Virus record (IMG/VR): IMGVR_UViG_3300049793_000168
Coordinates: 1 to 47,574 of that record
Length of the DNA stretch: 47,574 bases
From: a virus
Direction: 5' to 3' (one strand)
Position 1 is the stretch's first letter. Each line of letters starts with the position of its first letter. The position numbers and the translations under genes are program-made. Of the stretch, positions 7,222 through 13,512 are shown piece after piece. The notes beneath the pieces are model-generated. The model was not told the DNA's origin and ran no database searches. It worked only from the letters and a program-made list of their open reading frames with translations.

Positions 7222-8187
7222 ATGGCGTACAACGAAACCGTTTCGCGCGACGACATTGCCGGTGTGGTCACCGAGGATGTCGCGTCCGAAATCATCCAGA
7301 GCGCGGTCGAGAACTCGGCTGCCCTGGCGCTGTTCCCCCACGTGCGCATGTCGCAGAAGGTTCGTCGCCTTCCTGTCCTGAGCGCGCTTCCGACGGCCTA
7401 CTGGGTCGACGGCGAAGCGGCTCCGGGCTCGGAGACTGACGGCCTCAAGGGCGTGTCGTCCATGGCTTGGGACAAGAAGTACCTGACGGCAGAGGAAATC
7501 GCCGTCATCGTGCCGATTCCGGAGGCAGTGCTGGACGACAGCACGTTCGACATCTTCGGCGAACTGCGCCCCCGCCTTGCGGAGGCAATCGGTGCGAAGC
7601 TGGATCTCGCGGTCTTCCCGGGAACCAGCATCCCTTCCTCGTGGGCCACGGACGGCTTCAACGGTCTGTGCGCCGACGCGTACACGAAGGGCAACCACTA
7701 CGAGCTCGGGACGAGCACGCAGGCGAACGGTGGCACCGCTGAGGACCTGAACCAGGTCTTCGGGATGGTCGAGGCCGATGGCTTCGACGTCAATGCCGTC
7801 GCCGCTGAGCGCACGTTCCGCAGGATCATGCGGTCGGCAAGGGACACCACGGGCCAGAAGCTCGCGGACCTCTCGCCGAACGGCGGGTCCGTCCTCGGTG
7901 CAGACGTCAAGTTCTGCCCCGCCGGGACGCTCGGCACCAACAACGTCGCCTTGGTCGGCGACCGTGCTCAAGGGATCATGGGGATCCGGCAGGACATCAG
8001 CTACAAGGTGCTCTCCGAGTCCGTGATCACTGACGAGAACGGTCTGATCATCTACAACCTCGCGCAGCAGGACATGGTGGCCCTCCGGGTCGTCTTCCGC
8101 GCGGCGTTCCAGGTGGCCAACCCTCTCAACAGGTCGAACGCGACCTCGAGCCGGTACCCCTTCGCTCTGCTCACGAACCACTCGTAA
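7222..8187 (+). CDS. Major capsid protein (HK97-like fold)
   Basis: 321 residues from ATG 7222; an in-frame upstream ATG at 7189 lies in the terminator loop and is rejected. The N-terminal stretch with VRRLPVLSALPTAYWVDGE then KYLTAEEIAVIVPIPEAVLDD, and a C-terminal VALRVVFRAAFQVANPLN, are classic for HK97-type capsid subunits. It has its own terminator upstream and downstream and its own promoter, so it can be expressed as a single-gene transcript. Confidence 0.93.
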   Translation: MAYNETVSRDDIAGVVTEDVASEIIQSAVENSAALALFPHVRMSQKVRRLPVLSALPTAYWVDGEAAPGSETDGLKGVSSMAWDKKYLTAEEIAVIVPIPEAVLDDSTFDIFGELRPRLAEAIGAKLDLAVFPGTSIPSSWATDGFNGLCADAYTKGNHYELGTSTQANGGTAEDLNQVFGMVEADGFDVNAVAAERTFRRIMRSARDTTGQKLADLSPNGGSVLGADVKFCPAGTLGTNNVALVGDRAQGIMGIRQDISYKVLSESVITDENGLIIYNLAQQDMVALRVVFRAAFQVANPLNRSNATSSRYPFALLTNHS

Positions 8188-8209
8188 GCAAGCTCCCTCG
8201 GGACGGGGA

Positions 8210-8237
8210 CGAGAGGCCTCCTTCGGGGGGCCTCTCG
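8210..8237 (+). terminator. Strong TTCG-loop terminator after capsid gene
   Basis: Twelve-base arms CGAGAGGCCTCC (8210-8221) and GGGGGCCTCTCG (8226-8237) pair with one wobble around a TTCG tetraloop. There is no U tract. The right arm runs into the CGAAC of the next promoter, sharing bases. Confidence 0.75.
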
Positions 8238-8243
8238 AACGTC

Positions 8244-8249
8244 TAGGCT
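8244..8249 (+). promoter_or_regulatory. CGAAC-N3-TAGGCT promoter for embedded glycosyltransferase
   Basis: CGAAC 8236-8240, three bases, TAGGCT 8244-8249, six bases, GTG 8256. The first two bases of CGAAC are the end of the terminator stem. Confidence 0.65.
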
Positions 8250-8255
8250 TAGGGG

Positions 8256-9140
8256 GTGGCATTCGACCCCGTTGTCTGGTTCATCACCCCGGTGCATCGG
8301 CGCCATTTTCTGACGATGATCTGCCTGGAGCAAAGGAAGCGGATGATCGATGCGCTGCCATTCGAGGCGCACGCCGTGATCGTCGGGGACGACCCTCAGA
8401 TACTGCACGTCGCAGCACAGCACGGATTCGACACAGTCGAGATGAACAACCGGTGGGTCGGCGCGAAGTTCAACGCCGGATACCGACACGCAGTCGAGAA
8501 CGGCGCGACTCACTGCATGCCGATCGGATCAGACTCGTGGCTTCACCCTGACGCGCTTAGGGACGCCCCCTGGACGGAGAAGGGGGCGTTCTCGAGCGTC
8601 GGGCTGAGCTCCGTCTCTGCTGACGGACTCCAGCGCATGGACATGACCATCAGGTACCCCGCGGGCTTCGGCGTCGGCATGTTCTACCCCGCCTGGTGCC
8701 TCGGCGACGAGCCAAGCGATCCCAGGAAGCAGCGCGGCATCGACACATCGACGTGGGAGCGCTGCGGTAAGGGGCGCCTGCGCATGACGTTCCTCGATCT
8801 GGTCCCCTTCTCGTACGTCAACTTCCACTCTCCCGACGTTCAGATCACCGACTGGAAGCGCCTGCTCGCGGGCCACCACATGCGCAGCGGGTTCAAGCGC
8901 GACCGCGGCCTCGACGCCCTGCGCGATGTGTATGACGCCGACCTGCTAGCCGCGATCGAGGGCTACTACTCCGCGCACAGCATCGGCATCTTCCTCACCG
9001 GCAAGCGCCCGGAGATCGAATCCACGCAAGCCACCCCAAATGTCAGTGGGGTCACACTGCAGCGCGCCCGTCGCTTGAGCGGCAACCCGGCCCTCAATCG
9101 CCTCGAGGATCTCTCGGAAGAGTTCCGCGCACTCCTCTAG
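8256..9140 (+). CDS. Glycosyltransferase, GT-A fold (family 2-like), between capsid and connector
   Basis: 294 residues from GTG 8256. TPVHRRHFLTMICLEQR starts a Rossmann-like GT-A domain, VIVGDDPQI gives the nucleotide-sugar strand, and PIGSDSWLHPD (89-99) is the DxD-type metal motif. It likely moves a sugar onto an unknown acceptor. Sitting between the capsid and neck genes with its own promoter suggests a virion protein as acceptor. That target is inference; host glycan modification is the alternative. Confidence 0.75.
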   Translation: MAFDPVVWFITPVHRRHFLTMICLEQRKRMIDALPFEAHAVIVGDDPQILHVAAQHGFDTVEMNNRWVGAKFNAGYRHAVENGATHCMPIGSDSWLHPDALRDAPWTEKGAFSSVGLSSVSADGLQRMDMTIRYPAGFGVGMFYPAWCLGDEPSDPRKQRGIDTSTWERCGKGRLRMTFLDLVPFSYVNFHSPDVQITDWKRLLAGHHMRSGFKRDRGLDALRDVYDADLLAAIEGYYSAHSIGIFLTGKRPEIESTQATPNVSGVTLQRARRLSGNPALNRLEDLSEEFRALL

Positions 9141-9153
9141 TCCCCCCTCCCGG

Positions 9154-9159
9154 TAGACT
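9154..9159 (+). promoter_or_regulatory. -10 element TAGACT of head-tail connector gene
   Basis: TAGACT followed by six bases and GTG 9166. No SD site. Confidence 0.55.
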
Positions 9160-9165
9160 CTTAGC

Positions 9166-9516
9166 GTGACTGCCGAAGAGAAGCTGGTTTCATGGTCTGG
9201 CGGGGATCTAGAGCCCCTGCTCTCCGCTGACGAGCTCGCTCAGTGCCTGCTCGACGCCGCAGTCCCCGATTCGGCGGGTCTGTACGTCAACGACGACGCC
9301 TGGGTCCCGTCCTACGACTTCCATCGGGCGGCCGCTGCGGCCTGGCGCACCAAAGCGGCGAAGGTCGCGGCCGATTACTCGATCGTCATCGAGGGGCGCG
9401 AGATCAACCGCGGCCAGATGGTCGACAACTTCCTCAAGATGGCTGCCGAGCACGATTCCAAGTCCCAGCCTCGCTACATGGCGGCTCCGGACAGCGTAGA
9501 GCCGTGGAGGATCTGA
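9166..9516 (+). CDS. Head-tail connector (putative, adaptor position)
   Basis: 116 residues from GTG 9166. The fold looks helical, with YDFHRAAAAAWRTKAAKVA near residues 46-64, as in gp6/gp15-type adaptors that bind the portal. The role is inferred from being the first small gene after capsid and portal; sequence alone is weak. Confidence 0.6.
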   Translation: MTAEEKLVSWSGGDLEPLLSADELAQCLLDAAVPDSAGLYVNDDAWVPSYDFHRAAAAAWRTKAAKVAADYSIVIEGREINRGQMVDNFLKMAAEHDSKSQPRYMAAPDSVEPWRI

Positions 9517-9517
9517 C

Positions 9518-9931
9518 GTGGTCAACCAGTGGGAGCTCGACGGCATTGCCGCGGCACTCGAAGGCACCATGCCGGACCTCTGCGACGTCTACCGTCGCAC
9601 CGGCAACGTAGACGAGTACGGCGGCGGCGCCGAGTACGTGCGCGTCATCGAGAGCATCAAGGTGGGCATCGAGCCCGCTGACTTCTTCCAGTTCCAGCAG
9701 ACGACCGCTGGCGGCCGCGAGACCGACGTCTCGTACTACTCGATGGCTTTCCCACGCGCGACACCGATCCGTGAGGGCGACATCATCGACATCTTCACCA
9801 TGGGTGTTAAGGTGACCTCCATGCAGATCGAGCGCGCCGAGTCCTGGGACACCATGCTCCGAGTCTATGGAGAAGTCATCGAGGATGACGACTGGTTCCT
9901 GCTCAACCTCCACCCCGGAGGTCACTCATGA
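9518..9931 (+). CDS. Head-closure protein (putative)
   Basis: 137 residues from GTG 9518, with a good SD site GGAGG (9506-9510). It is beta-rich with VYRRTGNVDEYGGG near the N-terminus, resembling head-closure or stopper proteins. It lies in the expected second connector position and overlaps the next gene in ATGA. Confidence 0.6.
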   Translation: MVNQWELDGIAAALEGTMPDLCDVYRRTGNVDEYGGGAEYVRVIESIKVGIEPADFFQFQQTTAGGRETDVSYYSMAFPRATPIREGDIIDIFTMGVKVTSMQIERAESWDTMLRVYGEVIEDDDWFLLNLHPGGHS

Positions 9932-10362
9932 GCGAGAACGCCTTCCCCGAGCTCGAGGCTGGCCGGTGGGTGAAGGCCCAGGTCGAGGCCGCCTGCGACG
10001 ACAGGATCAATGGCGCCTTCCTGGACATCATTCCTGAGAACGTCAACATGCCCGCGGTGCGCTACGAGGTCTACACGCGCGAGGACGTGCGCACGAGCGA
10101 CCAGCACATCGTCTGGTCTAGAATCGTCATGCGCGTGTTCGTGACGATCCAGGGAGAGCGAATCACCCCGTGGATGCTCACGATCGCTGCCGACATTCAC
10201 GCATGTCTCCACAAGAACCGCGGCGAGACGACCAACGCGCGCATCGTCGCTTGCACGCGCCTCGAGCCCTACGGCCGCACTGAGCAGGCTGGCGCCGAGG
10301 TGTTCCGGCACGCTGGAGGCCTGTACGAGATCCTCGTGATGGGTCTGCCTGAAACCCCCTAA
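9928..10362 (+). CDS. Tail terminator/completion protein (DUF3168-like, putative)
   Basis: 144 residues. An N-terminal helix, then beta strands (VNMPAVRYEVYTRED, IVMRVFVTIQGE) and a C-terminal YEILVMG strand match the small tail-tube capping proteins found here. It would terminate the tail tube and join it to the head. Its TAA stop lies in the loop of a short CCCCC/GGGGG hairpin. Confidence 0.55.
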   Translation: MSENAFPELEAGRWVKAQVEAACDDRINGAFLDIIPENVNMPAVRYEVYTREDVRTSDQHIVWSRIVMRVFVTIQGERITPWMLTIAADIHACLHKNRGETTNARIVACTRLEPYGRTEQAGAEVFRHAGGLYEILVMGLPETP

Positions 10363-10368
10363 AAGGGG
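10354..10368 (+). repeat. Stop-codon hairpin CCCCC-TAAAA-GGGGG
   Basis: Five-base arms around a loop holding the TAA stop, followed by GATGC. Similar mini-hairpins occur at 39668-39682, 43819-43832 and 45017-45029, each followed by GAT. A short terminator or RNA end-stabiliser is possible. Confidence 0.5.
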
Positions 10369-10405
10369 GATGCTCCTACCGGACGATAAACCCGAGAATA
10401 GGGGC

Positions 10406-10633
10406 ATGGCAAACCCACAGAACACACAGCAGATCGCGGCTCACGCGCTCGGCGCGATGATCCGGACAATCGAGCACGACCCCGATTACGTCGACAGCAA
10501 GATCCACAGCAAGATCCTCGCTGACCTCAGCCCCTCGGAGGCGTTCGTTGACTTGCTCCGAGACACACTCGAGCACCTCATCGATACAGCGCCGGTCGAG
10601 GTCGAGCGCGTGAACAACGAGGACGGGTCATGA
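10406..10633 (+). CDS. Hypothetical protein
   Basis: 75 residues from ATG 10406. A GAGAAT hexamer, one base off TANNNT, lies six bases upstream (10394-10399). The frame opens at ATG 10370 too, but that start sits against the hairpin. Acidic helical protein (LADLSPSEAFVDLLRDTLEH). It overlaps the next gene in ATGA. Unknown role. Confidence 0.55.
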   Translation: MANPQNTQQIAAHALGAMIRTIEHDPDYVDSKIHSKILADLSPSEAFVDLLRDTLEHLIDTAPVEVERVNNEDGS

Positions 10634-10881
10634 TCCAGGGCATCGGACTCCACAACCCCGATCGTGAGCCGCTGGCCTGGGTCGTCTACGAGGTCAAGTG
10701 GAACGGAATGGTCCTCGACACGTGGAAGGACTACAAGGACGCGTTCGACAGCGCCGACCGCAACCCCGGCGCGAAGGTGACAGCGATCGTCTTCAAGGCT
10801 CCCCAGGTCTACGGAGCGAATCGCACGATCCTGTCAGACGTCCCCGTCGAGGCTGAGCGCCGGGAGGTCTACACCAGCTAG
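10630..10881 (+). CDS. Hypothetical protein
   Basis: 83 residues, with WVVYEVKWNGMVLDTWKDYKDA suggesting a small alpha/beta fold. Its TAG stop is part of the TAGAAT promoter of the next gene. Not recognised. Confidence 0.55.
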   Translation: MIQGIGLHNPDREPLAWVVYEVKWNGMVLDTWKDYKDAFDSADRNPGAKVTAIVFKAPQVYGANRTILSDVPVEAERREVYTS

Positions 10882-10884
10882 AAT
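10879..10884 (+). promoter_or_regulatory. -10 element TAGAAT overlapping a stop codon
   Basis: TAGAAT includes the stop of the previous gene and lies seven bases before ATG 10892. Confidence 0.55.
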
Positions 10885-10891
10885 GACCGGC

Positions 10892-11068
10892 ATGGGTTTC
10901 CTAGCGGCAGGGCCAATCCTCGTCTGCTCGATTTGCGGCACTCCAAACGCGACCCCGTACAACGGGGTCGTAGTTTGTGGGGCGGCGGATTGCTTGTCGC
11001 ACGCGATGGACTGTCCGTGCCCGCCCGCAGACAACCCGGACAAACCGCCCCTCTGTCAGGTACAGTGA
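10892..11068 (+). CDS. Small zinc-ribbon protein
   Basis: 58 residues from ATG 10892, chosen because it lies seven bases after TAGAAT. CSICGT near the N-terminus and VVVCGAADC form two Cys pairs, a likely zinc ribbon, with a Cys/Pro-rich tail (CPCPPADNPDKPP). Function unknown; it precedes the holin candidate. Confidence 0.55.
   Translation: MGFLAAGPILVCSICGTPNATPYNGVVVCGAADCLSHAMDCPCPPADNPDKPPLCQVQ
11061..11066 (+). promoter_or_regulatory. -10 element TACAGT of holin candidate
   Basis: TACAGT, six bases, ATG 11073. It overlaps the end of the preceding gene. No SD site. Confidence 0.55.
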
Positions 11069-11072
11069 GAGC

Positions 11073-11249
11073 ATGAGAGACACACTGACCCGCGCTGCCC
11101 GCACGTTCGTTCAGGGCGCACTTGCGATCGGAACGTTGACGGCCACCACACCGATCAACGCCGACTTCAAGTACACGCTCCTGGGCGCCGCGTACGCGGG
11201 CGTCTTCGCAGTCCTGATGGCGTTCGCCATCCCGCCTGCGACCAAGTAG
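11073..11249 (+). CDS. Small membrane protein, holin candidate
   Basis: 58 residues. RAARTFVQGALAIGTLTA is a first hydrophobic segment and YTLLGAAYAGVFAVLMAFAI a second. RAARTFVQ at the start followed by a short loop is the layout of r1t-type phage holins, which form membrane lesions to release the endolysin. It is short for a holin and lies far from the lysins, so the call is tentative. Confidence 0.5.
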   Translation: MRDTLTRAARTFVQGALAIGTLTATTPINADFKYTLLGAAYAGVFAVLMAFAIPPATK

Positions 11250-11251
11250 CC

Positions 11252-11620
11252 ATGGCCAAGGGCGGACGCGGCGGGAGCAGCATTCAGACGCGGATGGTGA
11301 GCAATCGCTTCCATCAGCTGACGGCTGTCGTGAACGCCGAGTCCGCCAAGGTCAAAGCGAAGGTCGAGATGAAGATTCTGCAGTCGGCTCAAAAGACAGT
11401 GGCGGTCGACACCGGCGCCACCAGGGACAGCGGAGAGATCACCGAGGACGGCGTCGAGTTCGGAGAGGCGGCCCTCTTCCTCGAGTTCGGCACGGTCAAG
11501 ATGGCCGCGCAGCCGTTCCTCGGACCCGCCAGCACAGAGGGGCGTGACGGCTTCAACAAGTACTTCGCCGAGATGTTCGTCGGCCTGCAAGCCGCATTCC
11601 CGCCCACGCCTCCGTACTAG
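11252..11620 (+). CDS. Tail completion/neck protein, HK97 gp10-like
   Basis: 122 residues. VDTGATRDSGEI (about 50-61) and LFLEFGTVKMAAQPFLGPA (about 76-94) are the two hallmark blocks of the HK97-gp10 family. It helps join the completed tail to the head. It follows the holin candidate by 2 nt and precedes the major tail gene. Confidence 0.82.
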   Translation: MAKGGRGGSSIQTRMVSNRFHQLTAVVNAESAKVKAKVEMKILQSAQKTVAVDTGATRDSGEITEDGVEFGEAALFLEFGTVKMAAQPFLGPASTEGRDGFNKYFAEMFVGLQAAFPPTPPY

Positions 11621-11645
11621 GGTCACTTTGGGGGGGAGCCCCCTG

Positions 11646-11651
11646 TAAACT
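11646..11651 (+). promoter_or_regulatory. -10 element TAAACT of major tail gene
   Basis: TAAACT lies nine bases before ATG 11661, directly after a short G5/C5 hairpin (11631-11643). The spacing is longer than elsewhere. Confidence 0.45.
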
Positions 11652-11660
11652 GCGGACACG

Positions 11661-12650
11661 ATGGCAAACGAACGAGCTACCGTTACCCAAGGCGTTTACC
11701 TTGCGGTCGAGTCCAGCCCCGGCGACGGGACGACTCCGAACAGGATTCTGAACTCGTTCAGCATCGAGCCTGGCGTCCAGGTCGACATGCAGAGGTTCCG
11801 CCCGACCGGGCAGAAGCTCGAGTCGATTATCGTCCCCGGCAAGGAGTGGGTCGAGTCCAGCATCACCGGCCTCGCGCAGTACTCGGAGCTCCATTACCTG
11901 CTCTCGGGCATCTTCGCGAAGAACCAGGTCACGCAGCCTTCGGGAAGCCCGGCCTGCACCTGGGAGTACGTCCTTTCGGCGCGCCAGCCCGACGAGATCA
12001 AGACCTACTCGTTCGTGCAGGGCGACGACGACATCGCGCATTCGTTCAACTACGGGCTCCTAACCGAGCTCGGCTTCAACCTCTCACGCGACGGGATCCA
12101 GATCGAGGGCGCCATGATCGCTCACGAGCTCGAGACTGGCGCGACCGTGCCGCACGCTCCGAGCGCGGCCACCGAAGTCCCGGTCCTACCGACCGAGGTC
12201 AGCGTCTACTTGAGCGACACCTTCGGCAGCCTCGGATCCTCGAAGCTGACGCGCGCGCTCATGTGCAACATGAAGGTCGGCAACCGTCACAACCCCGTGT
12301 GGGTTCTGGACGCTGACGAGAACAGCTTCGTCGCCCACGTCGAGCTCGCCCCCGAGATCACCTGGGAGCTCACGCTCGAGGCCAACGACGACGGGATGGG
12401 CCTGCTCGCCAACATGCGCACCGGCGACACTCTCTTCATCAAGACCGAGGCGATCTCCGGCGAGGACGTTCCGTCGACCGGGACTCCGTTCAGTTGGAAC
12501 GTACTCGCGGCCAGCAAGATCGACGCGATCGACAAGTTCTCCGACGAAGACGGCGTGTACGCGATCAAGTACACCCTCAAGGCGGTCTATGACGCCGCTC
12601 AGACCCTCGCCGTCGAGAGCACCCTGATCAACGCAGCCACCGGGTTCTAA
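11661..12650 (+). CDS. Major tail (tube) protein
   Basis: 329 residues. The start (RATVTQGVYLAVESSPGDGT, with ILNSFSIEPGVQ) and a beta-rich body fit tail-tube proteins of actinophages. It directly precedes the chaperone pair and tape measure, the expected order. It polymerises around the tape measure to form the tail tube. No C-terminal immunoglobulin-like domain is obvious. Confidence 0.85.
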   Translation: MANERATVTQGVYLAVESSPGDGTTPNRILNSFSIEPGVQVDMQRFRPTGQKLESIIVPGKEWVESSITGLAQYSELHYLLSGIFAKNQVTQPSGSPACTWEYVLSARQPDEIKTYSFVQGDDDIAHSFNYGLLTELGFNLSRDGIQIEGAMIAHELETGATVPHAPSAATEVPVLPTEVSVYLSDTFGSLGSSKLTRALMCNMKVGNRHNPVWVLDADENSFVAHVELAPEITWELTLEANDDGMGLLANMRTGDTLFIKTEAISGEDVPSTGTPFSWNVLAASKIDAIDKFSDEDGVYAIKYTLKAVYDAAQTLAVESTLINAATGF

Positions 12651-12654
12651 CCCC

Positions 12655-12921
12655 ATGACAGAGTTCGTCGACAAGACGACACGGGAGCTCTACGAGGACT
12701 GGAAGCCGCTCCTCGAGGCTGAGCAGGACTCGCTCGTCACGCAAGACATCGAGCACGAGATTCAGGAGGCCACCTACTCGGACCAGATCGCGAACCGGGG
12801 GCCCGGCATCAGTGCTGGCGGCCCGATCGATCCCGGGTACCAGACGTTCCCGTTGCTCAAGAAGCAAACGGTTGCGGTCGAGCGGGCCAAGCAGGAATTC
12901 CCCGACGACGAGGACTGCTAG
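12655..12921 (+). CDS. Hypothetical protein in tail module
   Basis: 88-residue acidic protein (LYEDWKPLLEAEQDS; ends FPDDEDC), between the major tail gene and chaperone. No SD or -10 element is obvious before ATG 12655, so it may be read through from the tail transcript. Function unknown. Confidence 0.55.
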   Translation: MTEFVDKTTRELYEDWKPLLEAEQDSLVTQDIEHEIQEATYSDQIANRGPGISAGGPIDPGYQTFPLLKKQTVAVERAKQEFPDDEDC

Positions 12922-12934
12922 ACACTCGAACAGC

Positions 12935-12940
12935 TAGTCT
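12935..12940 (+). promoter_or_regulatory. CGAAC-N3-TAGTCT promoter for tail chaperone
   Basis: CGAAC 12927-12931, three bases, TAGTCT 12935-12940, six bases, ATG 12947. Confidence 0.65.
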
Positions 12941-12946
12941 CTGTGC

Positions 12947-13288
12947 ATGCAGATCGCACAGATGACCAAGCAGGAGAAGGTCACGCTCGACTTCTCGTCG
13001 CAGTTCCCCGACACACCTCCCGAGGAGGCCACGCTTAACGTCACCTTCGATCCGTCGAAGATGACCGCGGCTCGTTCGAACGAGATCGAGGCCAAAGGCG
13101 ACAGCCTGGAAGTTCTGGTCGACGCCGTCCTCGACTTGGTGAGCGAGTGGGACCTGATGGACGGGAAGAAGGTCGTGCCTCTCACCCACGCCAGCCTCAT
13201 GAACACGCCTTCGATCGTCCTCGGACTGGTCCTCTCAGGGGTCAGCGAACAGGTCGCGAAGAAGGCCGAGGCTGAGGGAAAAGCCTAG
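12947..13288 (+). CDS. Tail assembly chaperone, short form (G)
   Basis: 113 residues, acidic, just before the tape measure gene. It would coat and guide the tape measure during tail assembly. Just before its stop lies GGGAAAA (13276-13282) in the phase X XXY YYZ for -1 slippage, which adds the extension listed next. The two-product arrangement matches the lambda G/GT system. Confidence 0.82.
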   Translation: MQIAQMTKQEKVTLDFSSQFPDTPPEEATLNVTFDPSKMTAARSNEIEAKGDSLEVLVDAVLDLVSEWDLMDGKKVVPLTHASLMNTPSIVLGLVLSGVSEQVAKKAEAEGKA

Positions 13289-13482
13289 GCCGCTACCTCG
13301 CAACAGACGGGATGGTCGGCGAGATGCCAGGCTGGTATCCCTTGGTGGCGGCGGCTCGGTATCTCAAGGTCCCCGTGTGGGAGCTCGAGAATCAATCCAT
13401 GATCTGGATCCACCGAGCCGCTGCCTCCATGTACGCGGAGGGCCACGCGCGCGAGACGAAAGAGAAGATGGCCTCTAAGTAG
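13282..13482 (+). CDS. Frameshift extension (T) of tail chaperone; GT fusion = 12947-13282 then -1
   Basis: After slipping on GGGAAAA the ribosome re-reads base 13282 and continues S-L-G-R-Y-L in the -1 frame to TAG 13480-13482. The extension is 66 residues and the fusion about 178. It contains YPLVAAARYLKVPVWELEN and MIWIHRAAASMYAEGHARE, resembling GT C-termini of actinophages. An internal ATG at 13312 gives a 56-residue frame, but I see no promoter or SD for it, so the fusion is favoured. Confidence 0.8.
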   Translation, partial: SLGRYLATDGMVGEMPGWYPLVAAARYLKVPVWELENQSMIWIHRAAASMYAEGHARETKEKMASK

Positions 13483-13500
13483 CTCCACACCCTCTGGCCG

Positions 13501-13506
13501 TACAAT
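13501..13506 (+). promoter_or_regulatory. -10 element TACAAT of tape measure gene
   Basis: TACAAT, six bases, GTG 13513. No SD site. Confidence 0.6.
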
Positions 13507-13512
13507 TCCAGC

